A stretch of 33,824 nucleotides of DNA from Rhizophagus sp. LPA8_4_AMF (taxonomy: Eukaryota; Glomeromycota; Glomeromycetes; Glomerales; Glomeraceae): assembly GCA_021464525.1 (NCBI GenBank), contig JADRCO010000438.1, positions 1-33,824 of the forward strand, in the 5' to 3' direction. Shown here one piece after another: positions 23,086 to 33,824 of the stretch; position 1 is the first letter of the stretch; each line of letters starts with the position of its first letter. The notes under the pieces are model-generated. The model made no database searches and was not told the origin of the DNA. It saw nothing but the letters and a program-made list of their open reading frames with translations. The position numbers and the translations under genes were made by a program.

Positions 23086-23569
23086 TATTATCAAATTATT
23101 AATACGAAAGATATAGGAATTTGAAATACACTGCGAACAATAAAATTATCGTCAGTCTATTTTTAACAATAACTTTTATTTATGAATTATGCTACCAATT
23201 TTGATGTCCTTGTAAACTTCAAAAGAATTTTTGAATTAGAACGTACTGTAAATTGGGAGTTTTATAAATTATATTACACCAAATTCTAACATGTTTAAAA
23301 GAAATTAAGCATTCTCAAATACAATAGATTTGATAAATTATAGGAAAAGTTATTTATAAAATGAAAAAAAAATTTTTGTAAATATATACCTGACAAGAAA
23401 GGGAATAGGTTATATTATGAGGCAATTAAATACGATTATTATAATATAACTAATAGTTTTTCTAGAAGTAAATGATTTTCTTAAAATAATAAATAAAATA
23501 ATTATGAAAATCTCATAAATTAACACCAACTTTCGTAGATTGGTTTTTAATTTATTATTAGTAATACTT
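23086..23569. other. 3' flank of the second BTB relic
   Basis: Gene-free. It contains patches similar to 19440-19660 (for example CAAATTCTAACATGTTTA near 23281 and near 19554), showing that the duplicated unit includes 3' flanking DNA. Confidence 0.45.
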
Positions 23570-24904
23570 TATTTAAAAGATTTCATACTTTCCCACAGAA
23601 ATTTATTAGTAGCTTCTCTGATCTATTTTTCTTAAACTCGATACAAATTGGTACAACTACCATGGTCCCCAAATAAATCAAGTTCACTGCAACTAAATGT
23701 TGGACCAAAATTATAATGGTAAATATGGCATATTCTTTATTTTTTACACGACTTAAAATATGACTTTCGATATTATTACTATTCTTAAAAGACTATTATT
23801 AGTGATACCATAAATTCCATGATCAGATTTCCATGCAATAGGATTATATCCTCCAAGAAGTTCATTACTACCTTTTACTTCATAGTACGAGATTGATTAT
23901 TACAGATTTCATGAAATTTTTTAGGTGTAAATACATATGAGATCCACGAAGTAATAATTTGGATTTGTATGTATGTTTTATCTTATATAAAATTTCTAAT
24001 TTATCGATCCATTTTGAGATTAATTCAACATGTGGAAATATAACGATTTTGGAATCAATACTAATACTCTTCGTAGTCATATGAGAGTTTGATCTTCTGA
24101 TTGATTGGTTATTAGGATTCAAAAATATGATAATCAGCATAATATACTTTTGGTAAAATTTTTTTATAAGGTATCACTTTATTTGAAAATTCTTCGGAAA
24201 TTAAATAATAACCTATCTTTCAAAGTGTTGAAATCTTCTCTTGAAAAATTTGTAGGATCAGAAGGAAGTGGGATTTTTGCCAAGCTCCCATTAAGCACAT
24301 GTTCCAATAATTGAATTTCGTTCATTTGAAGATTATCACTTTGAATAAGTGAGACTAAAATATTTTCAGGGATTAAAGAGAAATTTGGCGATTTTAATAT
24401 CTTATATGGCTTTTTAGATGTTAAATTAGTACAAAAATTTTAAAATTCTAAAAAAGAATCGTTTTCAAAGCTTGTTTGATATATCATATTAAAATTTAAT
24501 TCCATCTAATTTTCCTTCAAGAAGGATTGTAAATAAGTAATTAATTCTTAAGGACCAAAGTTCACTCCAGCAACTAAGATTTTAATTATGCCTGAAGTAT
24601 CATATTCCTCTAAAGAAATTTTTTCACAATAAATATATCTAAAATAAAAAGTATAAATTAAGAAATTATTGAATAACGTTTGTAACTTAAATTTAATCCA
24701 TTTCTTAATTGTTACCCTGTGAAATATTTGGTAATTTTATATGCAAAGTACTATCATTATAAGTGGAACGATAATGTAAGATAACCATATATGAGCATGA
24801 AATATCTTTACATAAGGATCATTACCAACTTCAATAGTAACATCATAAAATTCATCATCAATCAAAATTTCAAGTAAAAAGTTACATAAAAGTTTATCAT
24901 TCAC
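23570..24904 (-). pseudogene. Degenerate BTB-BACK-TLDc gene
   Basis: A full-length but heavily decayed paralogue. The start is GTG (24904-24902) instead of ATG, then DEFYDVTIEVGNDPYVKIFH, a frameshift after the HAH motif, and loss of about 13 codons of the RRILSTNKKK segment. A second exon starting near 24640 reads YIYCEKISLEEYDTSGIIK and then acquires several stops. The BACK part (IPENILVSLIQSDNLQMNEI) and the TLDc part (ELISKWIDKLEI, SNELLGGYNPIAWKS, ILSRVKN) are recognisable in shifting frames. It cannot make the intact protein. Confidence 0.75.
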
Positions 24905-25499
24905 GATTAAAAAAAAAGAAATGAAAAAGGATTAACAATTTGTTCAATTTGTTTGAATGGTTAACTTTTGTATTTAATATTGCTGCACGGCAGCTTGTTG
25001 ATCTGAAGTCTGAACCTTCATCTTATTTACGACGCCACCGAAAAGTGATAGCCGGATTTAGTTGCCGGTTACACATGTGATTTCGGATAGTAGTCCCATT
25101 TTAATTAATTACCAAATATTTTCTCTTCACTATAACTTTTTTATAAACTCATATTAAATGAAGAGTCACGTAATAAACCAAGACGATATTTATGGATGAA
25201 GAATGTTCTTTCAAATTTTAAGTCATTAGAGAAACGTTCAATACGTTAATACGTTTAATCCTACAATTCTACCGAAAATGATTATCAAAATCACGTGTAA
25301 TCGGCACGGATGATATTTGCCGATCACTAGTCCTTCCCTAATCAAAACATATATATACATACTGTATAAGGAATGTGGTGCATAAAGGTTGTACACCGGT
25401 TGTACAGTATTTTTCGTGATAGTTTAAACCCTTTTTTATCCGTTCAATGAATGACTCAATGCCTTTAGGCTTAATGTCTTTTTGTTAAATTTATAAAAT
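24905..25499 (+). promoter_or_regulatory. Upstream region of the intact BTB-TLDc gene
   Basis: No gene. A TATA-like run ACATATATATACATA lies near 25347. A direct repeat GGTTGTACA occurs at 25387-25395 and 25398-25406, about 95 bp before the start codon. Either could be a promoter feature, but there is no direct evidence. Confidence 0.35.
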
Positions 25500-27313
25500 A
25501 TGAACCGTACATTGCCCATAGATTTTTCAAATTTACTTGAAAATCCTAACGATTATGATGTAAAAATTATTGCTGGTGAAGAAGAAAATATTAAGGAATT
25601 TAAAGCACATTCGTTAATTTTATCTTCTAGGTCAACTTATTTTAAAAACGGATTATCTGCACGATGGGCAAGAAAAGAAGATGGAATCATCATTTTTAAT
25701 AAACCTAATATTTCACCTTTGGTATTTGAGGTTATTATAAAGTAAGTACATTATTTTCAATTTAATTATTTTTTTTAAAAAAAATAAAATCATTAATCAT
25801 TTACAAAAATAATATCATGGATAGATATATTTATACAGGATTACTTTATATTAAAGATAATAATGAAATTAGTCTTGTTGATGTTGCTATCGCAGCGGAT
25901 GAGCTTCAATTAATTGAAGTATTTCAACAATTTGAAGGAATTTTAACTGAAAATAAATCTGCTTGGCAACCAAAAGATATTATCAAAGTTTGTCAACATG
26001 ATCATTTCATTAATTTATATAATTTTGCATTAGAATTAGTTTATAGTAATCCTAAAATTATTTTTGAAACGGATGAATACTTAAAAATTGAAGAAACTTT
26101 TTTTATACAACTTTTAAAATGTGATGATTTTAAATTAGAAGAGATAGAAATTTGGGAATATTTAATTAAATGGGGAATTGAAAATACTAATTCTATTTTA
26201 GATGATGATATAACTAAGTGGACGTCAACGGATTTCATAAATCTAGAAAAAATAATTCATAATTGTATTCCTCATATTCGATTCTTTCAAATGTCACTCA
26301 ATGATTATAAAAAAGTTAGGACTCAATTTAAGGATATCTTACCAGATGATCTTGATAGAGAAGTTTTTCAATATTTATCAAATCCTAATTTCAAAACTAC
26401 ATTTAATGTTTTACCCTCAAGATTTCTACTTGACTCTAAAATTATTAATTCTAAAGATGCAGCATTGATAGCAAGTTGGATTGATAAAAAACATGGAGCA
26501 TCCTATAATTTTAAAGACATACCTTTTAAACTTAAACTTATTTATCGTGCGAGTCAAGAAGACTTTAAAATTAATAAATTTCATGATAATTGTGATAATA
26601 AGGGACCAACAGTTATTGTCATTAAAGTTCACGATTCAGGTGAAATAATTGGTGGATATAATCCATTAGAATGGCGTAGTTTTAAATTAGTAGAAGATGA
26701 AAGGAGTCACTTATTATATTATAATTATGATTTTTACAATAACCATCAACGTAAATCATCAAATAGTTTTATATTTTCATTAACAAATCGAACAGTACCT
26801 GTATTAAGTCGTGTTACATCTAAAAGAGAAGCAATCACTTGGTGCAAAAACAAAGGACCTTGTTTTGGATTACAAGATTTATTTGTGTATTCTTTAAATA
26901 ATAATATTGTCGGAAAAAGTAAGCAGCATTCTTATGAAAAGAAAGTTATTAACAAAGAAACTTTTGAAATAGAAGAATATGAAGTATTTCAAATTGTTGA
27001 TAATAGATATAAATCCACCATTTTTCAACTTATTGATGATAAAATTTTTCGATTTATCAAGAGAATGTTTAGGAGAGTAATTCCATTTATTGAATGCATG
27101 CTTGCGAAATTTATTATTCTTCTTTCAATAATATTTGTGATATTAACATTTTCATGTGCTATGTTTCTTGTTTTTTATTTTGCACCAATAATTTACAACT
27201 TTTATCAACAGGGTGGTATTTTTGGTGTTATTGGTGCTATTTTTGTATGGTACCTATTGCAATATCTTTTCAAACGTCGTTCTAGATCAGCAGTTAATAT
27301 AAACTTTGAATAA
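25500..27313 (+). CDS. BTB-BACK-TLDc protein with C-terminal membrane segments
   Basis: Two exons, 25500-25741 and 25825-27313, joined by an 83-bp GTAAGT...TAG intron in phase 2, give 576 residues. The splice rebuilds IIKYIYTG, the usual BTB junction. BTB covers about residues 17-125 (YDVKIIAG, KAHSLILSSRS), BACK about 135-260 and TLDc about 283-473 (DSGEIIGGYNPLEWRS, NSFIFSLTNR, EEYEVFQIVD). After TLDc come a basic stretch and two hydrophobic segments, about 508-534 and 544-563, ending in KRRSRS. Cullin-3 adaptor-like and TLDc roles are family knowledge. The membrane tail suggests anchoring to an organelle or the endomembrane system. The frame is intact, unlike the three minus-strand copies, and the sequence is well diverged from them. 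Confidence 0.85.
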
Positions 27314-27727
27314 ATAAATAAGCAATATTAAAAGAATGATTAGAATTCATTCATAATATATAACTAATAACATAAAAGTTCAGAAATTAATAAAGGATAA
27401 GCCGGTTTATCATAGTTTGTAAGAATCAATTTAAAAGATATACTCAAAAAAAAAAAGACAAATGCTTTTTAATTTATATTTAGTAGATTATTAACCTAGT
27501 GTTTATACAAAATATACCATTTTACCTGTAAAAATCGGTTAATCGTGTTTACTGCTGACTATTAGATAATTTTGCATTACGACAATAACACCATAACCAA
27601 AGTCACATTATTTAAATCTTTATATGTAGGGAATGTTATATTATGTATAATAACTGCCATCACAAATTAACCGTCCATTTTTTAAGGACAAAAACATACC
27701 AGAGCTTCCAATATATATAGTTTTGTT
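27314..27727. other. 3' flank of the BTB-TLDc gene
   Basis: AT-rich with no gene recognised. The upper part of the kinase relic that follows may extend into 27600-27727, but I cannot align it confidently. Confidence 0.4.
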
Positions 27728-28010
27728 ATGAGAAGACCATTTTGAGACAAAATAATAATACAGAACTTATTCTTGAAATATATGTTGGTCTTCGTCCTTT
27801 AATTAATACAAATGCACCTAGATTAACGAAGAATGCTGGCATTTTGACCCAAATAAAAGATTAAATGCCCATGCTTTTAAATAATTATTATAGTGTTAAA
27901 TTGAATCCTTTTAAAGGACAAAAGAATCCAACTAAAATCATAAATTCACCGGATATTGGACCTATAACAAATCATCCAAGTGCTATCTATAAAAGTAGAT
28001 CTTTGAGTAT
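27728..28010 (+). pseudogene. Kinase C-lobe and tail relic
   Basis: Three short matches in changing frames trace the end of a kinase domain: MRRPF then a stop, then ELILEIYVGLRPLINTNAP, then after a 1-base shift ECWHFDPNKRLNAHAFK and a stop, then a tail SPDIGPITNHPSAIYKSRSL. They correspond to the GxxPF, ICxGLRP and CWxxDPxxRP motifs and the TSRLL tail of the same kinase family. No N-lobe or catalytic loop is recognisable. It is closer to single-module family members than to the arrays at 4-14 kb, as judged by the GLRPLI/ECW wording. Confidence 0.65.
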
Positions 28011-29702
28011 ACAAGTTTTGATAAATAATTTTGTATGGTTTTTTTTTCAACATTGATTTATAACAAAATTTTAAATAAAAATTCTATAAACTATATATAA
28101 CATATACTGTAGATTATATTAGCACGGAACTTGATTTTGATATTTAACTCTCTTCAAGTATAATTGTTAAATTTTAAGGTCATTATATTAGTATTATGTT
28201 CATTAATTCGTAATTAATTTTGCTTTTGAACTATTATTATATGTAACTTTTAGCAAAAAAGGATTAATAGTCGCTAATGTAGAAAGTCTGATTATCATAT
28301 AATAAAGTTATTTAATTTTACAACCATGTTCGGCATTTTATTTTTTATTTTTACTTTTTAACAGGCAGGTTTGCAGGTCAAAATAAATTAATCATCAGTT
28401 TAAAATTTTTATATTGTAATATTGAATGATAGAACTATACCTTCTTTAGCATAAAGAAAATAATGCAGGAATTCTTGCTTGTGGCGTTTCGCTTGAACTT
28501 ACTTGTACATAGTTCAATTTTCGAAATCCTGTTTAATAACTTTAAAGCATGATTTCGACACTATGTTCAAAGTTATCGTCATTCGTTACTAAGTAAAGTT
28601 ATTCAGCGTGATCAAAAGTAGGTACAGTAAATTATGCATATAGATTGATTTAATACTCGTGGAGAAATTAACATTTTCGCACTCACAATTATTTTTTATT
28701 AATTCAATAACATTCAGAGCGTAATTTGAACACTTTGGTCAAAGATATCCAACTTTTTGTGACCATGTAAAGTTGTTCAGCGTGGCCAAAAGTAGTCATG
28801 GTAAAATTTTCATCGGGATTGGTTTAATAACATTACCTGATTACCTATGATGAAATTAACATTTCGTATTCATAATTTTTGATGACTTTAGCACTGACTT
28901 TCAAATTTATTTTATCTAATGTGCAGTATTTTAAAGCATAAAATATATTAAAATAAAGCAATATTTATTTAATTATAAATTATTGCAAAATATACAAAGA
29001 TTTATTTTAAAATTTCTGTGCAGAAATTTTTAATATTTTAAAAATGCAGAATTTGTTGATTTTCTCTGGCACTCAGAAGTTGAGGCTGGAAATCCTTACA
29101 GATTTTTACCTTAAAATTTGTTTGATGAATAATTTCCAATACTAATTACCATTTTATTAGGTTCTAGAAGTTATTAATTAAAACAATTAAAATACTAAAA
29201 AATAGCAATTATTATTACACTACTGACAGCATCAGTTAAAAAGCAGACTAAGATCATATTGCTGATCATATGGTACGAAAAGAGCTTTTAGTATTAATTC
29301 TAACAAGATAATTAAACAATTCATTTTTTATATTTTATGTTGGTTGAAAAGTTGTATTATTTATTTATCAAATTAAATGATTAATTTTACAAAAACGTTG
29401 GATTTACAATGTTAATTACCATTTTACTTGTAAATAAAAATACAATATGAATTCAATTATTTGAATCAATTGTAAAAAATTGATTATTTGAACTTTTTTA
29501 TTTATTTGATCAAAAACAAAAAAAAAAAAATTTCCCCATTTTACCTATTAGTAAAAAAAAGTTAATCACATAAAATAATAATATTATAATCAATCCTAAC
29601 TTTATAGAAGCGTAGGTGGTAGTGGTGGTTTGTGGATCCCTAACCTTAATGCTTCCCTACTAGTGTTATAAAGATAAAAAGAATTACTAAGTAGCTGTAA
29701 AA
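28011..29702. other. Gene-free region downstream of the kinase relic
   Basis: No coding region supported. Besides the direct repeat listed separately, a tight perfect inverted repeat AAAATTTCTG-TG-CAGAAATTTT lies at 29009-29030. A GC-richer strip near 29608-29660 reads, on the minus strand, as a short Pro-rich segment (HKPPLPP). This could be part of an alternative last exon of the LamG gene, but no convincing splice site links it. Confidence 0.35.
28551..28880. repeat. Imperfect direct repeat of about 150-160 bp
   Basis: Copies at about 28551-28697 and 28723-28880 share ordered blocks: GTAAAGTT-TTCAGCGTG, CAAAAGTAG, GATT-GTTTAATA, GAAATTAACATTT and CACAATT or CATAATT. The blocks TTTGGTCAA and CAAAGT recur more loosely near 33616-33655. 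It is probably a dispersed genomic repeat. I see no coding capacity. Confidence 0.5.
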
Positions 29703-32103
29703 CTAATGATATGAAATTACAAAATATCTTACAGAAAAATCTTCCATCACTTCCTCAGCAGATAAGCGCCAGTTGAAATAACGAACATTGCTAATCAAAT
29801 TAAAGACCTATTTAATATTTATTATTAAATTACATAACTACAATTTTAAATCATACCTAATTTCACCATCAAATGCATTAGACAAATTACGCCCAATATA
29901 CAATGGCTCATCATTAAAGATAACTTTTTGTGTTTGAACTTTCGAAATGCAATAGAATCCAACCCATTCACCATCTAAATAGAGGTCTAATCTTTTTTCA
30001 GGATCAGAAATTGTATAAGCTATATGATACCATTTGTTTAATAAAAGTCCATCATCAGTATCATTCATTCCAGCATTACGATCCCAGTTGCCTGTAAATC
30101 GGAGATGCAATGCAGATTTATTTGGCGTCAACTGGAGAATGGGAGTACGAACAAAATGTTCAGTACCTAATATATTTATGTTTTAATATTTTATGATCAG
30201 TGAAAGCACCAGTCAAAAATATTCATCCAAGCTAACCATAATCTCGTTGATAAAACCTTACCTTTATGAAAAATTGTTGTCCATTCAGAATGATGTTTGT
30301 GAATTTTCAATCGCAATGTTATTGAAAGCTTATCATTCACCGCAGGCAAGTCAGCATGCTTAAAGACTTGTTGATCCCTTTCTTTCATGGAAATAGGATG
30401 TGAAATAAGTTCAGCACTCTCTCTAACGGCTAATTTTGGCATCACTTTCTATTAAAAAAATATTGTTTATTGAATTCAAGATAGAAAAGAATAAATTTAA
30501 TGATTAATAAAGTTCAAATTATTAAGTAGTTGTAAAACTAATGATATGAAATTACAAAATATCTTACAGAAAAATCATCCATCACTTCCTCAGCAGATAA
30601 GCGCCAGTTGTAATAACGAACATTGCTATCCATATAAAATACTTAATTAAGATTTTTTATATAAATTACATTATTACAATTTTAAATCATACCCAATTTC
30701 ACCATCAAATGCATTAGACAAATTACGCCCAATATACAATGGCTCATCATTAAAGATAACTTTTTGTGTTTGAACTTTCGAAATGCAATAGAATCCAACC
30801 CATTCACCATCTAAATAGAGGTCTAATCTTTTTTCAGGATCAGAAATTGTATAAGCTATATGATACCATTTGTTTAATAAAAGTCCATCATCAGTATCAT
30901 TCATTCCAGCATTACGATCCCAGTTGCCTGTAAATCGGAGATGCAATGCAGATTTATTTGGCGTCAACTGGAGAATGGGAGTACGAACAAAATGTTCAGT
31001 TCCTAATATATTTATGTTTTAATATTTTATAATCAGTAAAAGCACCAGTCAAAATTATTCATCCAAGCTAACCATAATCTCATTGATAAAAGTTTTTAAT
31101 TAACCTTACCTTTATGAAAAACTGTAGTCCATTTAGAATTATGTTTGTGAATTTTCAATCGTAATGTTATTGAAAGCTTATCATTTACTGCAGGCAAGTC
31201 AGCATGCTTAAAGACTAGTTGATCCCGTTCTTTCATGGAAATAGGATACGAAATAAGTTCAGCACACTCTCTAACGGCTAATTTCGGCATCATTATCTAT
31301 TAAAAAAATATTGATTATTGTATTCAAGATAGAAAAGAATAAATTAATGATTAATAAAATTCAAATTACTAAGTAGTTGTAAACTAATGATATGAAATTA
31401 CAAAATATCTCACAGAAAAATCATCCATCACTTCCTCAGCAGATAAGCGCCAGTTGAAATAACGAACGTTGCTATTCATATCAAAGGCCTATTAAATATT
31501 TTTTTATTAAATTAAATTATTACATACAATATTAATTCATACCTGATTTCACCATCAAATGCATTAGACAAATTACGTCCAATATATAATGGCTCATCAT
31601 TAAAGATAACTTTTTGTGTTTGAACTTTCGACATGCTATAGAATCCGACCCATTCACCATCTAAATAGATATCTAATCTTTTTTCAGGATCAGAAATTGT
31701 ATAAGCTATATGATACCATTTGTTCAATAAAAGTCCATCATTAATATTATTAATTCCAGCATTACGATCCCAGTTGCCTGTAAATCGAGGATGTAATGCA
31801 GATTTATTTGGAGTCAACTGGAGAATGGGAGTACGAACAAAATGTTCAGTACCTAATATATTAATGTTTTATTTTATGATCAGTAAAAGCACCAGTCAAA
31901 ATATTCATCCAAGCTAACCATAATCTCGTTGATAAAACCTTGCCTTTATGAAAAATTGTAGTCCAATCAGAATTATGTTTGTGAATTTTCAGTCGTAATG
32001 TTATTGACAGCTTATCATTCACTGCAGGCAAGTCAGCATGTTTAAAGACTCGTTGATAGTATTCCTTCATGGAAATAGGATTTGAAATAAGTTCAACCCA
32101 CAT
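29703..32103 (-). CDS. Triple LamG-like (concanavalin A-like) repeat protein
   Basis: Nine exons in three units. Unit 1: 32103-31944, 31852-31543, 31471-31414. Unit 2: 31296-31110, 31002-30693, 30625-30568. Unit 3: 30448-30262, 30166-29857, 29790-29733, then read-through of the last donor to a TAG at 29705-29703, about 555 residues in all. Each unit has exon A (FKHADLPAVNDKLSITLRLK), exon B (WYHIAYTISDPEKR, YLDGEWVGFY, EPLYIGRNLSNAFDGEI) and exon C (VRYFNWRLSAEEVMDDFS), the typical LamG order ending in the LSAEEV strand. Introns of 66-107 bp keep frame throughout, so one gene is favoured over three. A carbohydrate- or ligand-binding role is inferred; no signal peptide is visible. The 5' end is uncertain: an acceptor-like TTTTTAG precedes the first ATG, so an upstream exon may exist. 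Confidence 0.65.
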
Positions 32104-32109
32104 AATTTT
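29733..32109 (-). repeat. Three tandem copies of an 840-bp LamG cassette
   Basis: Equivalent points (exon B starts) lie at 31852, 31002 and 30166, so the unit is 850 and 836 bp and includes introns. Exon B proteins of units 2 and 3 differ only at the residue spanning the donor. Unit 1 is more diverged and lacks the PKLAVRE-type start, which is replaced by MWVE (a 21-base in-frame shortening). Homology to the inter-unit intron continues about 50 bp upstream of unit 1 and then stops near 32155. Confidence 0.85.
31853..31943 (-). other. Probable GC-AG intron
   Basis: In unit 1 of the LamG gene the exon A donor reads AAAG|GCAAGG, where units 2 and 3 read AAAG|GTAAGG. The acceptor TATATTAG is conserved. 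GC-AG introns are a known minor class with a strong surrounding consensus, as here. Splicing is needed to keep the frame. Confidence 0.6.
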
Positions 32110-33824
32110 CTAAAAAAAAAAAATATTTATTATTGAATTCATGATAGAATACCAGTTTTTGTATGTGAGCATCTTTACCTATGAAAAAAAAAATATATTT
32201 CTTTTTTAAAATGCATAAAATGACATGAACCAACCTTATATGTTTGAAGATCTTACAGTATTAGTAGGTTTCACAAGGGCTAAAATCTGCCGATACAAAA
32301 TGACCATAAGTAGTGATCGTCACTTTAAACTTTTTTTTAAAATACTTGTTAACAATAAAGTGAATATTTTGCTCCAATATTTTATTGGATAACATCCTTT
32401 ACATTTTTAGAAGCATTTTCTTCTTTTTTTGGGGGCAAAATCGTCTTTACAAATAATTCTGTACTTCGTTTTTAAACTAATATCATAAAAAAAAAAAAAT
32501 TTGATAAAAAAAAATATTGATTATCGTTTAATGAAATGAAACTAACCTTTTTAAATGAAGTGTCTAGCCTAAGAGCAAAATTTAATTTTTTGTATAATTG
32601 AAACAAGATTGGTAAAATAGGTGAAATAGGTTTGAAATAAATATGATGTTATATTTGATTACAATAAAGGATATGATTTGAACTTTTTCACAAAATCAAA
32701 AATAAGTAAGCTTTATGAGCGGATAATGCAGCTGAGAAAAAATTAATTGTAATTAATAAAATTTAACTTAGAAGGATATTATAAAAAATGTGAAATTATT
32801 TGAATATCGATTAAAACCTATAATTTTATAGAAACTATAAAGAAATTCATCATGAATTTAATTTAATAGATTATTAATTGTTTATTTATATGTAAAATGA
32901 AAATGGTTAAAGGTTAAAAATATCCTTACATCGATATGCCAGTTTCAATTTAATATGTAGATTTATAAACTTTTGACATGAATTTTAAATTAAAGGGAAA
33001 TTAATAAATCCTATCATGTAAATCACGTTATTAAACATTATTGTACAATGATTATTTCCTGTACTTTTAATTATTTTGTTATTTCGTTATAAACTCCCAT
33101 AATATTGCTCACCCAATCATTTCTGTGTCAAAAATAGGCCATTAAAAGGTAAATTTTTTAGGTAATAACTTGAGAATTTAACATGCTTTATTTATCAAAC
33201 TAAGGAATGAGGAATTTGTAAGTATAACAAATTGTATCACGACTTGTTAGTTCGGGTAGTTAGGTTTGTTGTAAAAATAATTCTATTATGTACATGTCAT
33301 AAATTGTAACAAAAAATGTAATCTTTAATTTACTATATCAAAGCATTTTACATGATCACTTTATTATATTTCATTGATAACCAATTTAGTTCTTGCTATA
33401 CAAAAGAAATTATTAATAGTACGTGAAAACATTGCTTAATTAATACTATAACTAGTAATGGTCAATCTTTCTTTTCAAATTATAATTCCAAGCATGATAC
33501 CAAAGATGTACTAATCAGGAGGATAGACCAATATCCTGCTTTTTCAACCATTCCCTACCCATCCTTTATATATCTCCAAAATTTGGTACAATTTGTTCAA
33601 AGTTTAATTTGTCCTTTGGTCAAGTTGCCCAAAGTACAACTCACTGGTCAAAGTGGGGTGATGTGCAATACATTTACATCAGAGAAATTTTATGCACATG
33701 TCGCATTTCATATTGATTTACCAGTAATTTCAATCAAATCTAATTAAAATTTATATTACGGAAATTGGTTGTAAACTTGTCCAATTTCCATGAAGTATAT
33801 GTGTCTCTTGAAATTAACAAATTT
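32110..33824. other. Gene-free AT-rich end of window
   Basis: Contains the presumed upstream region of the LamG gene. No exon, RNA gene or mobile element can be supported. Donor-like GTAAGA and GTAAAG strings occur on the minus strand near 32180 and 32260, but without a recognisable coding segment before them. A short GGTCAA-rich patch at about 33610-33660 loosely resembles the repeat at 28.7 kb. Confidence 0.4.

Noticed and set aside
25817..25825. Using the ATG at 25817 as the start of a 498-residue protein
   Set aside because: The BTB domain begins in the upstream exon at 25500, and the intron from 25742 to 25824 removes this ATG and restores the standard YIYTG junction.
1..33824. tRNA or rRNA genes, CRISPR arrays, bacterial operons
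   Set aside because: No cloverleaf with A and B boxes, no conserved rRNA cores and no regularly spaced identical repeats were seen. Intron-containing genes argue for a eukaryote.

Overview
The window is very AT-rich eukaryotic DNA. Its genes are interrupted by short introns (about 64-107 bp, mostly GT-AG with T-rich 3' ends) and belong to expanded paralogous families: protein kinases of the TKL-like type with a CxxC/CxxC zinc ribbon, BTB-BACK-TLDc proteins, and LamG-like (concanavalin A-like) repeat proteins. From memory of these families, without any search, the combination fits an arbuscular mycorrhizal fungus of the Rhizophagus type. The organism assignment is an inference.

Layout. 1-4000: mostly gene-free, with a GC-rich hairpin, a frameshifted coding relic (1120-1431) and a candidate inverted-repeat element (about 2598-3161). 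4266-8243 and 10310-13713: two tandem, same-strand paralogous kinase genes, duplicated together with their upstream and 3' flanks and separated by a T-rich spacer. 13.7-19.8 kb: a long gene desert. 19818-24904 (minus): three decayed BTB-BACK-TLDc copies of graded age. 25500-27313 (plus): an intact, divergent BTB-BACK-TLDc gene with C-terminal membrane segments. 27.7-28.0 kb: a kinase C-lobe relic. 28.55-28.88 kb: an imperfect direct repeat. 29703-32103 (minus): a gene made of three near-identical tandem copies of a three-exon LamG cassette. 32.1-33.8 kb: gene-free.

The most striking structure is the kinase pair. Each gene is an array of phase-0 exons. Each repeat exon carries the end of one kinase N-lobe (beta4-beta5, GISQNPDTK motif), a zinc ribbon, and the start of the next N-lobe (beta1-beta3-alphaC). 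Splicing therefore predicts a string of degenerate kinase N-lobes joined by zinc ribbons (5 in gene 1, 4 in gene 2), ending in one complete kinase domain. All nine degenerate N-lobes lack the same three residues of the glycine-loop/beta2 region. Gene 1 keeps the catalytic residues. Gene 2 has lost HRD (now HHN) and the alphaC Glu, so it looks like a pseudokinase partner. I infer a scaffold, decoy or multi-docking role, which is untested. Exon-cassette duplication recurs in the LamG gene, so the window as a whole illustrates domain arrays built by duplicating phase-compatible exons.
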